Positions 25,210-33,969 are shown, numbered from the stretch's first letter. The stretch: 37,782 bases of DNA from an uncultured Acidobacteriaceae bacterium (GCA_903904755.1 CAIVDV010000044.1:1-37782), one strand, 5' to 3'. A program made the numbers and translations. The notes: generated by a model from the sequence alone, not told the origin.

Positions 25210-25256
25210 AGCGAGTTAGCTGCGGCTTCGCCGCAGTAGCAAGTTAGCAAGTCAGC
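25210..25256. repeat. AGTTAGC hairpin element copy 1
   Basis: AGTTAG leads into a perfect 7-bp stem CTGCGGC (25220-25226) / GCCGCAG (25230-25236) with a TTC loop, followed by TAGCAAGTTAGCAAGTCAGC. A second copy with a different stem sequence lies at 31127-31165. The flanking TTAGC motif is also the core of the 9-bp arrays. Confidence 0.7.
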
Positions 25257-25676
25257 GGGATTCGCGCTTCGGAGAGAGGGTACTCGCCATCCTTATCTTC
25301 TGCGTGCTATGCTCACCGCATCCCAAAGGGAATGGCGGAGCGATGCGCGTGAGTTGGCTGAAGACGATGAGAGAGGCTGCTGAGAGTGGCAGTGTGGCTC
25401 TTGTTGCGGGAGCCTTGCCGTGCCAGAACCGTCCGAGCCTGTTTTCGGGCGACTAATTCCCTTCCCTGCTGCGCCCCGCAATGGATGGCGGGAGGTTCCG
25501 GCAGCCCAGGGCTTTAAGGCCCGAGGGCAACAATTCTTCCCAACCTGAGATGAACCCAATGTGCGATGAGGCGGAGCTGCATCCGTCGGTTGCGTGGGTG
25601 GAGTTCAGGAGCGAAGGCCGGAAGAGGCAATGGCGACAGGCACTGAGGCCTGCCCCAACCGCAGAGGAGAAGAGCC

Positions 25677-27074
25677 ATGATGCATCCCGATCTTTATGAA
25701 AAAGTTGGCCCGAAGCTGAAGGGTCCGATACCGGGGCCGAAGGCGGCAGCGCTGGTGGAGCGTGACGAGCGGCTGATGAGCCCGAGCTATACGCGCGGGT
25801 ATCCGCTGGTGGCCAAGCGGGGGCGCGGGCTGCGGATTGAGGACGTGGACGGGAACGAGTTCCTGGACTTTGCGGCGGGCATTGCGGTGACCTCGACGGG
25901 GCATTGTCACCCTGAGGTGGTGGCGGCGATTCAGGCGCAGGCTGCGGAGCTGATTCACCTGAGCGGAACGGATTTCTACTATGAGCAGATGCCGGCGCTG
26001 GCGGAGCGGTTGAGCGCGATTGCACCGATGCCGGGGCCGCACAAGTTCTACTTTGGCAACTCGGGCGCTGAGGCGGTGGAGTGCGCGCTGAAACTGGCGC
26101 GTTACCACACGGGGCGGCAGAACATCATCGCGTTTCATGGAGCGTTCCATGGGCGGACGATGGGCGCGCTGAGCCTGACGGCGAGCAAGCCGCAGCAGAA
26201 GCGGCGATTTGCGCCGTTTGTGCCCGGAGTGACGCATGTGCGGTATCCGTACGCGTACCGGGGCTGCAGTGGCACCGGGCACCAGGCGGAAGAGGCGTTT
26301 GCGCTGGGTTGCGCGCGGTATATCGAAGAAAAGCTGTTCAAGACAATGCTTCCGCCGGAGGAGGTGGCCGCGATTTTTGTGGAGCCGATCCAGGGCGAGG
26401 GCGGGTATGTGGTGGCGCCTGACTGCTTTATGCAGGAGCTGCGGCGGATTTGCGATCGGCACGGGATTCTGCTGGTGGTGGACGAGGTGCAGTCGGGCGT
26501 GGGGCGCACGGGCAAGTGGTGGGCGGTGGAGCATACGGGCGTGCAGCCGGATATCGTCTGCATGGCCAAGGGAATTGCCTCAGGGATGCCGCTGAGCGTG
26601 TGCATGTCGCGGGCAGAGGTGATGGACTGGGTGCCGGGGAGTCATGCCTCGACGTATGGAGGCAACCCGGTGGCGATTGCAGCGGCGCTGGCGACTTTGG
26701 ACATTCTGGAGCGCGGTGGAATGGCGAACGCTGCGAAGGTCGGCGCGCAGATTCTGGAACGGCTGGAAGGGTGGAAGGCGACGCACCCGACGGTGGGCGA
26801 CGTGCGCGGGCGCGGGCTGATGATTGGCCTGGAGCTGGTGAAAGACCAGGGCACGCGCGAGGTTGCACCGGCGTTGCGGAACCGGGTGGAAGAGATTTGC
26901 TTTGAGAAGGGGCTGCTGGTGCTGGGCTGCGGAGAGACGTCGATCCGGCTGTGTCCGCCGCTGATTGTGAGCGAGGATGAGGCGACGGTGGCGATAGACA
27001 TTCTGGAAGAGGCGCTGACGCAGGCCGAGCACGAGCATATCCGCGGGGCGGGCAAGGATGCTGCGGGAGCGTAA
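25677..27074 (+). CDS. Class III PLP aminotransferase (GABA / acetylornithine type)
   Basis: A 465-residue cytoplasmic fold-type I aminotransferase. It shows the class III landmarks: DVDGNEFLDFAAGIAVTSTGH, FGNSGAEAVECALKLAR (phosphate-binding Gly-Ala), FHGAFHGRTMGALS, VEPIQGEGGY, VDEVQSGVGRTGKWWA (Asp contacting the PLP ring nitrogen) and the Schiff-base Lys298 in MAKGIASGMPLS. The Asn/Tyr pattern GTDFYYEQM and the long N-terminus resemble enzymes annotated as 4-aminobutyrate aminotransferase. Acetylornithine or other omega-amino substrates are possible. GAGGAGAAGAG precedes the ATG. It stands alone between a repeat-rich region and the UPF0102 gene. Confidence 0.9.
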   Translation: MMHPDLYEKVGPKLKGPIPGPKAAALVERDERLMSPSYTRGYPLVAKRGRGLRIEDVDGNEFLDFAAGIAVTSTGHCHPEVVAAIQAQAAELIHLSGTDFYYEQMPALAERLSAIAPMPGPHKFYFGNSGAEAVECALKLARYHTGRQNIIAFHGAFHGRTMGALSLTASKPQQKRRFAPFVPGVTHVRYPYAYRGCSGTGHQAEEAFALGCARYIEEKLFKTMLPPEEVAAIFVEPIQGEGGYVVAPDCFMQELRRICDRHGILLVVDEVQSGVGRTGKWWAVEHTGVQPDIVCMAKGIASGMPLSVCMSRAEVMDWVPGSHASTYGGNPVAIAAALATLDILERGGMANAAKVGAQILERLEGWKATHPTVGDVRGRGLMIGLELVKDQGTREVAPALRNRVEEICFEKGLLVLGCGETSIRLCPPLIVSEDEATVAIDILEEALTQAEHEHIRGAGKDAAGA

Positions 27075-27221
27075 CGCAGATGTGACGGAAGCTGAAATCG
27101 GGCGGGTCGCGTTTGGGAAGATGGTTTCCCCGGCGCGGCCCGTTTGCATTTGGCGGGGAAAGGCGGGAGAATCGAGTGCAACTTGCCCCTGCTATTACAA
27201 ACCCGCACGAAAGCCCTGGAG

Positions 27222-27671
27222 ATGGGCGTGGCCGCGCTGGACTGGCTGGCGGCGAAGCGCGGGCGCGTGGTGGAGATGCCGGAGCATCTGGAGACGGGAG
27301 AGCGGGGGGAGCTGGCGGCGGTGTTTTACCTGGCGGGCAAGGGATGGAAGGTGGTGGCACGGCGGTGGAATGAGGGGCCAGTGCGTGGGGACCTGGACCT
27401 GGTGGCGTGGGATGGGGAAGTGCTGGTTTTTGTCGAGGTAAAGACGCGCACCACGGTGGGCCTGGCTGCGCCGCAACTGGCGGTGGATATGCGCAAGCGG
27501 CGGGTGCTGCGGCGGATGGCGCGGCAGTATCTGCGGCACCTGCCGGGAGATGCGCCGCCCACGACGCGGTTTGACGTGATTACGGTGGTGGAGCTGGCGG
27601 GGGAGCCGCGGCGGATTCACCATATTCCGGCAGCGTACGGATGGAGTGAGCGGGAGCGAGAGCGGTATTAG
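27222..27671 (+). CDS. UPF0102 / YraN-family nuclease-like protein
   Basis: A protein of about 149 residues in the YraN (UPF0102) family, related to Holliday-junction-resolvase-type nucleases. The core is TGERGELAAVFYL, then ARRWN, RGDLDLVAWDG (Asp57, Asp59) and FVEVKTRT (Glu72-x-Lys74), the PD-(D/E)xK active-site pattern. Biochemical role is unproven for most members. The ATG 27222 gives a short N-terminal helix (ALDWLAAKRGR), as seen in acidobacterial homologues; an upstream TTG (27144) would add 26 residues. Its TAG stop overlaps the iscX TAA stop on the other strand within the four bases TTAG. Confidence 0.85.
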   Translation: MGVAALDWLAAKRGRVVEMPEHLETGERGELAAVFYLAGKGWKVVARRWNEGPVRGDLDLVAWDGEVLVFVEVKTRTTVGLAAPQLAVDMRKRRVLRRMARQYLRHLPGDAPPTTRFDVITVVELAGEPRRIHHIPAAYGWSERERERY

Positions 27672-27886
27672 CTTTGCGCGTCCTGGTACTCTTCCAGCCA
27701 TGCCATCTGGATGGCTTCGAGCTTGGGCTCGTTGGATTTGGCTGGGTCGTCGGCAAAGCCGGGGAGTTCGGTAACGAGGCGGTGGAGATCGGTGAAGCGG
27801 ACGGTAAGGGGGTCCGTGTCAGGGAATTTCTCCTGCAGTTGAATGCCGATTTCTTCGGCGTCGGTCCAGTGGATTTCGCGGGGCAT
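27668..27886 (-). CDS. iscX: IscX, Fe-S assembly accessory protein
   Basis: A 72-residue acidic protein matching IscX (YfhJ): IHWTDAEEIGIQLQEKFPDTDP, VRFTDLHRLVTELPGF, DDPAKSNEPKLEAIQMAWLEEY. IscX binds IscS and iron and adjusts the rate of Fe-S assembly on IscU. It is the last gene of the isc operon, as in proteobacteria. AGGAG lies 8 nt before the ATG. A palindromic repeat lies in the 78-bp gap after fdx. The stop codon overlaps that of the convergent UPF0102 gene, so no room is left for a separate terminator. Confidence 0.94.
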   Translation of the reverse strand: MPREIHWTDAEEIGIQLQEKFPDTDPLTVRFTDLHRLVTELPGFADDPAKSNEPKLEAIQMAWLEEYQDAQS

Positions 27887-27910
27887 TTTGGGGTCTCCTG
27901 AGATCTGTCA

Positions 27911-27956
27911 TTCCCACATCTCCCGGCAAAAGACGCCGTGAGATATGGGGCACCCG
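27911..27956. repeat. Palindromic element copy 4 (fdx-iscX gap)
   Basis: TTCCCAC...TGGGGCACCCG frames a 15-position inverted repeat (27913-27927 / 27935-27949) with two mismatches. Its ends match copies 1, 2 and 5. It fills most of the gap between fdx and iscX, so it is transcribed in the isc mRNA. Confidence 0.8.
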
Positions 27957-27964
27957 AACATTTG

Positions 27965-28375
27965 CTATTTGTTGTCGGCGAGGGTGAGGGGTTTGCCTTC
28001 GGAGGTGTAGTTGCGGTTCCACTTGGGGATTTCGACGACGTACGTGCCGGGGCGGGTGATGACGGCCTGGCAGCCGAGGCGGGAGTTGAGCTGCTGGTCG
28101 GCGGCCATCTCCATGCGGTCGATTTCGTCGTCGTCGGCCTCGGAGATGCCGGCTTCACCTTCCTTGACCCAGATGTGGCAGGTGGTGCAGGCGCAGGAGC
28201 CTCCGCAGGCGTGGTCGAGGAAGATGTCGAAGTTTTCCGCGACGTCGAGGAAGCTCATGGGCTTGCCGTGGTGGTCGTAGGGGAGTGTGCCGTATTCGAA
28301 TTCGACGGTTTTGCCTTCGGGCTGGAAGGTGACGCGGACTAGTTTGTCGGCGGGGATGATTTTGGTGTCGGTCAT
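27965..28375 (-). CDS. fdx: Isc-type [2Fe-2S] ferredoxin
   Basis: A 136-residue adrenodoxin-type ferredoxin that supplies electrons for Fe-S assembly on IscU. Ligands are Cys57-x5-Cys63-x2-Cys66 and Cys102 (HACGGSCACTTCHIW and LGCQAV), the vertebrate/Isc-type spacing. An additional Cys61 sits inside the loop. EADDDEIDRMEMA is the acidic interaction helix typical of this group. The N-terminus is slightly longer than in E. coli Fdx (111 residues), and a basic C-terminal tail extends past the core. It is 17 nt downstream of hscA in the isc operon. Confidence 0.94.
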   Translation of the reverse strand: MTDTKIIPADKLVRVTFQPEGKTVEFEYGTLPYDHHGKPMSFLDVAENFDIFLDHACGGSCACTTCHIWVKEGEAGISEADDDEIDRMEMAADQQLNSRLGCQAVITRPGTYVVEIPKWNRNYTSEGKPLTLADNK

Positions 28376-28392
28376 AAGTCTCTCAATCCTTA

Positions 28393-30357
28393 CTATTCGA
28401 ATTCCGCGGGGGCGAACTGGTGGGGGGCGTGGATGGTGTCGGAGGAGTGGAGTTGGTCGCCGGCGACCTGCATGGTTTTTCCGCGCATAGCGCTGGAGAC
28501 CGCCTGGTCCATCATGAGTTCGGCAAAGCGGCGGGTGGTTTGGTCGAGTGCGGTGACGCAGAGTCGGATGATGGCGAGGTCGGAGCCGAGCTTGGCGGCC
28601 TCAAGGGCGCGGGCGGTGGACTCGATGGCGCCGACTTCGTCGGGGGTGAGGAGCTGCCAGGCGGGGTTTTCCGGGGCCTTGGCGACGGCGGCGAGGATGG
28701 TTTCGGCTTCGAGGCGGGCCTCAATGAGCTGGCGCTGTTCGAAGTCGGCCTCGGCGTTGTCGAAGGAGTCGAGGATCATGGTCTCGACCTGGTCGTCGGT
28801 GAGGCCGTAGGTGGGCTTGACCTCAATGGATGCCTGCTGGCCGGAGCGCTGTTCCCGGGCAGAGACCTGGAGGATGCCGTTGGCGTCGATGAGGAACTTG
28901 ACCTCGATGCGGGGCAGGCCGGCGGGCATGGGAGGGATGCCCTTGAGGTCGAAGCGGGCCAGCGAGCGGCAGTCGGAGGCGAGTTCGCGCTCGCCCTGGA
29001 CGACGTGGATGGCGACGTTGGTTTGGCCGTCGACGCCGGTGGTGAAGTGCTCCGTGGCGGAGGCTGGGATGGTGGAGTTGCGCTGGATGATGCGGGCTAC
29101 AACGCCACCGAGGGCCTCAATGCCGAGCGAAAGGGGGGTGACGTCGAGGAGGAGGAGATCGTCGGTTACGGCGGAGGAGCCGGCGAGGATATTGGCCTGG
29201 ACGGCTGCGCCGAGAGCGACGACTTCGTCGGGGTTGAGGTCCGTGTGGGGCTGCTTGCCGCGGGCGGAGAGGTGGAAGAGCTGGTCGACGAGGGTGCGGA
29301 CGGCGGGGATGCGGGTGGAGCCGCCGACGAGGACGACTTCGTCGATTTGGTCGGGGGTGATGCCGGCGTCGGCCATGGCCTGGCGGCACGGAGCGGCGGT
29401 GCGGGCGAGGACGCCGGCGATGAGCTGCTCGTAGACGGGGCGGGGGATTTCGCGCTGGTAGCGGAGGCCGCCGGGGAGTTCGAGGTCGAGGAGGGCGGCG
29501 GGCTGTGTGGAGAGAGCGATTTTGGCTTCGATGACGGCTTTGCGGACGGCCTGGATGGCGTCGGGCTGCTGGCGGAGGTCGATGCCGTGGTCGTTGAAGA
29601 TTTCGTCGATGGCGACGGCGGAGAGGAGGTTGTCGATGTCGTCGCCGCCGAGGTGGGTGTCGCCGTTGGTGGCGATGACCTCGAAGATGCCGTCGTTGAG
29701 CTTGAGGATGGAGACGTCGAAGGTGCCGCCGCCGAAGTCGTAGACGGCGATGATGCCTTCCTTGGCGCGGTCGAGACCGTAGGCGAGGGCGGCAGCGGTG
29801 GGCTCGTTGACGAGGCGGAGGACGTCGAGACCGGCCATGCGGCCGGCGTCGCGGGTGGCCTGGCGCTGGGCGTCGTTGAAGTAGGCCGGGACCGTGATGA
29901 CGGCCTTGGTAACGGGGGAGCCGAAGTAGCGCTCGGCGTTGCGCTTGAGCTGGCGGAGGACGTAGGCGGAGATTTCCGGCGGGGTGAAGGTGAGCTCGCC
30001 GAGGCGGATGCGGAGGACTTCGCCGGGCTGGAGATCTTCAGCCAGGTGGAAGGGGAAGAGCTTGAGCTCTTCGCGGACGTCTTCGAGGCCGCGGCCCATG
30101 AGGCGCTTGACGGAGTAGATGGCGCGCTCCGGAGTGGCGATGAGGGAGCGGCGGGCTGTGTTGCCGACGGTGACGGTGGGGCGGGAGCTTTCGGCGGCCG
30201 GGTCAACGGGGTCGAGGGCGACGATGGAGGGGACGAGGTTGGAGCCGTCAACGCCGGGGATGACGACGGGCTGGTCGCCCTGCATGTAGGCAACGAGGGA
30301 GTTGGTGGTGCCGAGGTCGATGCCGACGACGCGTTCGATGGAGGTATTTTCAGACAT
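28393..30357 (-). CDS. hscA: HscA, Hsp70-type chaperone for Fe-S assembly
   Basis: A 654-residue Hsp70 that, with HscB, takes over IscU by recognising its LPPVK motif and aids cluster transfer. The start at 30357 ([20 protein letters not shown]) puts the ATP-binding phosphate-1 loop at the N-terminus; the open frame upstream is not protein-like. The nucleotide domain shows [34 protein letters not shown] and [15 protein letters not shown]. The linker and substrate domain follow ([17 protein letters not shown]). It lacks the Gly/Glu-rich EEVD-like tail of DnaK, as expected for HscA. The start lies 16 nt after the hscB stop. Confidence 0.94.
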   Translation of the reverse strand: MSENTSIERVVGIDLGTTNSLVAYMQGDQPVVIPGVDGSNLVPSIVALDPVDPAAESSRPTVTVGNTARRSLIATPERAIYSVKRLMGRGLEDVREELKLFPFHLAEDLQPGEVLRIRLGELTFTPPEISAYVLRQLKRNAERYFGSPVTKAVITVPAYFNDAQRQATRDAGRMAGLDVLRLVNEPTAAALAYGLDRAKEGIIAVYDFGGGTFDVSILKLNDGIFEVIATNGDTHLGGDDIDNLLSAVAIDEIFNDHGIDLRQQPDAIQAVRKAVIEAKIALSTQPAALLDLELPGGLRYQREIPRPVYEQLIAGVLARTAAPCRQAMADAGITPDQIDEVVLVGGSTRIPAVRTLVDQLFHLSARGKQPHTDLNPDEVVALGAAVQANILAGSSAVTDDLLLLDVTPLSLGIEALGGVVARIIQRNSTIPASATEHFTTGVDGQTNVAIHVVQGERELASDCRSLARFDLKGIPPMPAGLPRIEVKFLIDANGILQVSAREQRSGQQASIEVKPTYGLTDDQVETMILDSFDNAEADFEQRQLIEARLEAETILAAVAKAPENPAWQLLTPDEVGAIESTARALEAAKLGSDLAIIRLCVTALDQTTRRFAELMMDQAVSSAMRGKTMQVAGDQLHSSDTIHAPHQFAPAEFE

Positions 30358-30373
30358 AATGAGCCAATAATTC

Positions 30374-31081
30374 CTAAAGAGCTGGGGTTGCGAGGGCGTC
30401 TTTGACGTCGCGAACGAGGTTGCGGAGGTAGCGCCTGCGGTCGAGCAGGGATGCCATGGACTTGAGGGCGGCTGCGCGGGCGGTATCGTCGCCGGAATCC
30501 CAGAGGGCGGCCTGGGATGCGAGGTCGGAGTCGACCTGGGCGAGGAGGCCGTCAAAATGGGCCTGGGCGCGGGTGAGGTCGGCGGTGAGGGCGGGGTCGT
30601 CTTCGCCCATTTTCTGATTCATGCGGAGCTCTTCGAGCTGCATGTTGAGCTCGAAGACCTCTTCGAGGAGGTCGGCGGGGGGCTGGCGGTCAGCAGATTT
30701 GTTGCGGCCGGCGTTCTGCTCGCCGACGCCTTGGCCCTTGAGTTCGAGTAGGTACTCGGTGCGCTGGACGGGGTCCTTGAGGGCGCGGTAGGCATCGTTG
30801 AGGAGCGCGGTGGCGGCGAGCGACCAGGCCTGTTCGCCTTCCGAGGCGCGGGCGAAGCGATCAGGATGGAGCTTGCGGCTAAGGCGGTGGAACTCGCGCT
30901 CGAGTGCGGCCAGGTCGAGGGTGAGGAGGGGCTGGCCCCCCGTGACGGCGGCGAAGGCCTGGAAGTAGTTGATGCCGGCAGAGGGCTGAACCTTGCCGCA
31001 GTGCGGGCAAAGCAGCGGGGATGCGGCCAGGCTGGCGTGGCATGCCCAACAGTTGGATTCGTTTGTGCGAGGAGTATCCAT
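30374..31081 (-). CDS. hscB: HscB J-domain co-chaperone with N-terminal zinc ribbon
   Basis: A 235-residue J-protein that stimulates HscA ATPase and delivers IscU. Residues 11-28 hold CWAC and CPHC (Cys11, 14, 25, 28), a zinc-ribbon as in human HSCB but absent from E. coli HscB. The J-domain follows from about residue 38 (NYFQAFAAV), with HPD at 72-74 (LHPDRF), and the C-terminal three-helix IscU-binding domain ([16 protein letters not shown]). The start at 31081 was chosen because it precedes the zinc ribbon directly; a TTG-type start 16 codons upstream is less likely. The long gap before it (94 bp) contains a hairpin repeat. Confidence 0.92.
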   Translation of the reverse strand: MDTPRTNESNCWACHASLAASPLLCPHCGKVQPSAGINYFQAFAAVTGGQPLLTLDLAALEREFHRLSRKLHPDRFARASEGEQAWSLAATALLNDAYRALKDPVQRTEYLLELKGQGVGEQNAGRNKSADRQPPADLLEEVFELNMQLEELRMNQKMGEDDPALTADLTRAQAHFDGLLAQVDSDLASQAALWDSGDDTARAAALKSMASLLDRRRYLRNLVRDVKDALATPAL

Positions 31082-31126
31082 GGTTGATAACAGCGAATCG
31101 TTCGAAGCTGGGTTGACCAGGAGCAG

Positions 31127-31165
31127 CAAGTTAGCCGCGGCTCAGCCGCGATAGCAAGTCAGCAA
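31127..31165. repeat. AGTTAGC hairpin element copy 2 (iscA-hscB gap)
   Basis: CAAGTTAGC, then the stem CGCGGCT (31136-31142) / AGCCGCG (31144-31150), then ATAGCAAGTCAGCAAGT. The flanks match copy 1 at 25210-25256 while the stem bases have changed in a compensated way. It lies in the intercistronic gap of the isc operon. Confidence 0.7.
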
Positions 31166-31175
31166 GTTCTGTGGG

Positions 31176-31616
31176 CTATGAGAAGGAGGAGCCGCAGCCG
31201 CAGGAGCGGGTTGAGTTGGGATTGATGAAGTTGAAGCCCTGGCGCATGAGGGTCTGCTCGTAGTCGAGGGTCATGCCATGGAGGTAGAGGAAGCTTTTGG
31301 GGTCGACGAAGATGCGGACACCGTCGAACTCGTAGACGCGGTCGCGCTCGCGGGGGCGGGTGTCAAAACGGATGGAGTAGGAGAGGCCGGAGCAGCCGCC
31401 ACCGAGGACGCCGAGACGCAGGCCGCCCTCTTCCGGAGAGACGCCTTCCTTGGCCATGCCCGAGCGGATCTTTTCGATGGCGCGTGGGGTGACCTCAATT
31501 CCCTTGCCTGGCGCTTTCGGGGCGGCGGAGGGGATTTGGTTGGGGGTGGGCGAGACCGGGAGGGCCGGCGCGTGGGCCGGCTGGTTTGCGGTCTGGATGG
31601 TGACAACGTCCTGCAT
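31176..31616 (-). CDS. iscA: A-type Fe-S carrier IscA/ErpA
   Basis: A 146-residue A-type carrier that receives clusters from IscU and passes them to target enzymes. The three cluster cysteines are Cys75 (GGGCSGLSYSIRFD), Cys139 and Cys141 (TRSCGCGSSF). The core (EVTPRAIEKIR to the end) is about 107 residues, the normal size. The N-terminus has about 38 extra residues rich in Pro and Ala (HAPALPVSPTPNQIPSAAPK), probably disordered. A start inside the frame closer to the core is not available as a strong ATG with ribosome-binding site, so the long form is kept. It is third structural gene of the isc operon. Confidence 0.92.
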   Translation of the reverse strand: MQDVVTIQTANQPAHAPALPVSPTPNQIPSAAPKAPGKGIEVTPRAIEKIRSGMAKEGVSPEEGGLRLGVLGGGCSGLSYSIRFDTRPRERDRVYEFDGVRIFVDPKSFLYLHGMTLDYEQTLMRQGFNFINPNSTRSCGCGSSFS

Positions 31617-31650
31617 GATTTTGTCCCGTTGGAGTTTTTGGTGAAGGATT

Positions 31651-31699
31651 GGTTACTCCCACCCTTTCCGCAAAAAGCGCGGAAAGGATGGGGCACCCA
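31651..31699. repeat. Palindromic element copy 5 (iscU-iscA gap)
   Basis: GGTTACTCCCA, then a perfect 9-bp stem CCTTTCCGC (31663-31671) / GCGGAAAGG (31679-31687) with loop AAAAAGC, then ATGGGGCACCC. The ends match copies 1, 2 and 4. It lies between iscU and iscA and is therefore transcribed in the operon. Confidence 0.85.
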
Positions 31700-31720
31700 C
31701 AGTTGTTCGATGCGCCCGGA

Positions 31721-32134
31721 TTAGTGGGCGGCGACGGTGGCGGTTTCTTCGACGCCGTTCTTCTTCTTCCAGTCGCCGATGGCGGCGCGGATGGCGTCTT
31801 CTGCCAGGACCGAGCAGTGGATCTTGACCGGGGGAAGGGCAAGTTCCCTGACGATGTCAGTGTTCTTGATTTCGAGAGCTTCGGAGACGGTCTTGCCCTT
31901 GACCCACTCGGTGGCGAGCGACGAGCTGGCGATGGCGGAGCCGCAGCCGAAGGTCTTGAACTTGGCTTCTTCGATGACCTGGGTTTCAGGGTTGACGCGG
32001 ATCTGGAGGCGCATGACGTCGCCGCACTCCGGCGCGCCGACGAGGCCGGTGCCTACGGTTTCAGAGCTCTTGTCGAGGGCGCCGACGTTGCGGGGATTGT
32101 TGTAGTGGTCGATGACCTTATCGCTGTATGCCAT
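31721..32134 (-). CDS. iscU: IscU, Fe-S cluster scaffold
   Basis: A 137-residue scaffold on which [2Fe-2S] clusters are built. It has all key residues: Cys37 (PECGD, with Asp39), Cys64 (KTFGCGSAIASSS) and Cys107 (KIHCSVLAEDAI), plus the HscA recognition motif LPPVK at about residues 100-104. Length is close to the E. coli protein (128). The C-terminus adds a short tail (ETATVAAH). The ATG at 32134 is preceded by AAAGGAG; the open frame further upstream is not protein-like. It is 58 bp downstream of iscS. Confidence 0.97.
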   Translation of the reverse strand: MAYSDKVIDHYNNPRNVGALDKSSETVGTGLVGAPECGDVMRLQIRVNPETQVIEEAKFKTFGCGSAIASSSLATEWVKGKTVSEALEIKNTDIVRELALPPVKIHCSVLAEDAIRAAIGDWKKKNGVEETATVAAH

Positions 32135-32192
32135 GGTGTGAATCTCCTTTGGGGAAGTGTTTCCTGGTGCGGGTTGGCGGGGAAGCCGAGGT

Positions 32193-33446
32193 TTAGTGAG
32201 CGGCCCACTCGATCTTGCTGAGGTCAATGCCTTCCTTGACCATTTCGTAGAGCGGGGAGAGTTCGCGGAGGTGCTTGACGATGCCGATGATCTTGTCGGC
32301 AACGTAGTCGCACTCAGCCTGGGTGTTGAAGCGGCCAAGGCCGAAGCGGATTGAGCTGTGGGCGACGTCGTCACCGAGGCCGAGAGCCTTGAGGACGTAG
32401 CTGGGCTCGAGGGTGGCCGAGGTGCAGGCCGAACCGGAGGAGACAGCGACATCATTGATGCCCATCAGGAGGCTTTCGCCTTCGACGTAGACGAAGCTCA
32501 TGTTGAGGTTGCCGGGGAGGCGATGCTCCCAGCTTCCGTTGACTTCGACGTAGTCGAGCGCGGCTTCAAGCTTGGCGCGGAGGCTGTCGCGCATGGACTG
32601 GAGGCGGGCTGCCTCGGCGGGCATCTCAGCCTGGGCGATGGCGCAGGCCTGGCCAAGGCCGACGATGCCGGGGACGTTGAGGGTGCCGGAGCGCATACCG
32701 CGCTCGTGGCCGCCACCGTCGATTTGGGCAGCGATCTGGACGCGGGGGTTGCGGCGGCGAACGTAGAGTGCGCCAACGCCCTTGGGGCCGTAGAGCTTGT
32801 GGGCGGTGATGGACATGACGTCGATGTTCATGGCCTGGACGTCGATGGGAATCTTGCCGACGGCCTGCACGCCATCGGTGTGGAAGATGACGCCTTTCTC
32901 GTGGCAGAGCTTGCCGATTTCCGCGATGGGCTGGATGACGCCGATTTCGTTGTTGGCCGCCATGATGGAGACGAGGATGGTCTTGTCGTCGATGGCGCGC
33001 TTGAGGTCTTCGATGTCAATGAGGCCGTCGGCCTTCACGGGCAGGTAGGTGACGCGGTAGCCGTACTTCTCGAGGCGCTTGCAGGTGTCGAGAACGGCCT
33101 TGTGCTCGGTGACCTGGGTGATGATGTGGTTGCCGCGCTCGCGGTACATTTCCGCAATGCCCTTGATGGCGAGGTTGTTGGACTCGGTGGCTCCGGAGGT
33201 GAAGATGATTTCCTTGGGGGTTGCGCCGATGAGGGAGGCAATCTGCTCGCGGGCGGTTTCGACGGCCTGCTCGGCGTCCCATCCAAAGGAGTGGTTGCGG
33301 CTGGCGGCGTTGCCGAATTTGGTGGTGAAGTAGGGCAGCATCGCTTCCAGCACACGGGGGTCCATGGGGCTGGTGGCGTGGTTATCCATATAGATGGGGA
33401 GGGTGACGCCGAGGGGAAGATTCTGGGTGATTTCTACGGTGCTCAT
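32193..33446 (-). CDS. iscS: IscS cysteine desulfurase
   Basis: A 417-residue PLP enzyme that takes sulfur from cysteine for Fe-S clusters and tRNA thiolation. Landmarks are [35 protein letters not shown], the PLP lysine Lys217 ([12 protein letters not shown]) and the persulfide Cys341 in the long flexible loop ([17 protein letters not shown]), as in group I NifS/IscS. Length is slightly above E. coli IscS (404), owing to a 15-residue N-terminal extension. GGAG lies 7 nt before the ATG at 33446. It follows iscR by 55 bp. Confidence 0.97.
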   Translation of the reverse strand: MSTVEITQNLPLGVTLPIYMDNHATSPMDPRVLEAMLPYFTTKFGNAASRNHSFGWDAEQAVETAREQIASLIGATPKEIIFTSGATESNNLAIKGIAEMYRERGNHIITQVTEHKAVLDTCKRLEKYGYRVTYLPVKADGLIDIEDLKRAIDDKTILVSIMAANNEIGVIQPIAEIGKLCHEKGVIFHTDGVQAVGKIPIDVQAMNIDVMSITAHKLYGPKGVGALYVRRRNPRVQIAAQIDGGGHERGMRSGTLNVPGIVGLGQACAIAQAEMPAEAARLQSMRDSLRAKLEAALDYVEVNGSWEHRLPGNLNMSFVYVEGESLLMGINDVAVSSGSACTSATLEPSYVLKALGLGDDVAHSSIRFGLGRFNTQAECDYVADKIIGIVKHLRELSPLYEMVKEGIDLSKIEWAAH

Positions 33447-33501
33447 TGGTGTCTCCACTTGAAACATTCGAAAACTTGCCGCTGTGCGGGCAGGAGCGGG
33501 G

Positions 33502-33969
33502 TTATTGGGTAAGGCTGGTGAGTGAGATCAACTGGCTTGCGTCGGCGGCGCGCTGGGCAGCCGTTTCGTGATCGACGAGGTCGTAAATGCTGATGCTGCG
33601 CAGGACGCCCGCGATGCTTTCGTTGACGCGGGCGAGGGGTTCCTTGACGGTGCAACTGGGTTCGAGGTCGCATCCCTTGCTGCCCTTGGTGCAGGAGGTG
33701 ATGAAAAGGGGCCCGTCGATGGCGTGAATGACCTCAAAGGCCGAGATGGTGCCGGCGGGCTTGGAAAGCGCATAGCCGCCGTTCATGCCGGCGTGGGAGC
33801 GAAGCAGGCCAACCTTGGTGAGGCGCTGGAGGACCTTGGCGAGGAGCTGGGGAGGGATGCGGTAGGTGTCGGCGATGTCCTTGGCGCTGACAGAGACCAC
33901 CTCAGGATGCTCGGCGAGGTACTTGAGCGCCATCAGCCCGTAATCCGCTTTCTTGGTGAGCCGCAGCAT
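33502..33969 (-). CDS. iscR: IscR, Rrf2-family Fe-S regulator
   Basis: A 155-residue winged-helix regulator that senses Fe-S status and controls the isc operon. The DNA-binding half is [62 protein letters not shown]. The cluster ligands Cys93, Cys100 and Cys106 ([15 protein letters not shown]) are present; E. coli IscR uses Cys92, 98 and 104, so the first spacing here is one residue longer. GGGAGGA precedes the ATG by 7-8 nt. The promoter directly upstream has a perfect inverted repeat over its -10 region, pointing to self-repression. Confidence 0.94.
   Translation of the reverse strand: MLRLTKKADYGLMALKYLAEHPEVVSVSAKDIADTYRIPPQLLAKVLQRLTKVGLLRSHAGMNGGYALSKPAGTISAFEVIHAIDGPLFITSCTKGSKGCDLEPSCTVKEPLARVNESIAGVLRSISIYDLVDHETAAQRAADASQLISLTSLTQ

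Larger units (their letters stand above)
25093..25676. other. Divergent intergenic region rich in repeats
   Basis: About 580 bp without a gene. The first 165 bp hold array 3, palindrome copy 3 and an AGTTAGC hairpin element, all listed separately. The remainder shows a weak REP-like stem GGGCTTTAAGGCCC near 25510 and no credible reading frame. The aminotransferase promoter must lie here. Confidence 0.45.

Noticed and set aside
25481-25699. Short plus-strand open frame before the aminotransferase gene
   Set aside because: No start signal and no domain; it runs over a REP-like stem and overlaps the aminotransferase start.
28420-30405. Long plus-strand Gly/Asp/Val-rich open frame opposite hscA
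   Set aside because: Low-complexity product antisense to a clear Hsp70 gene, caused by high-GC codon use.
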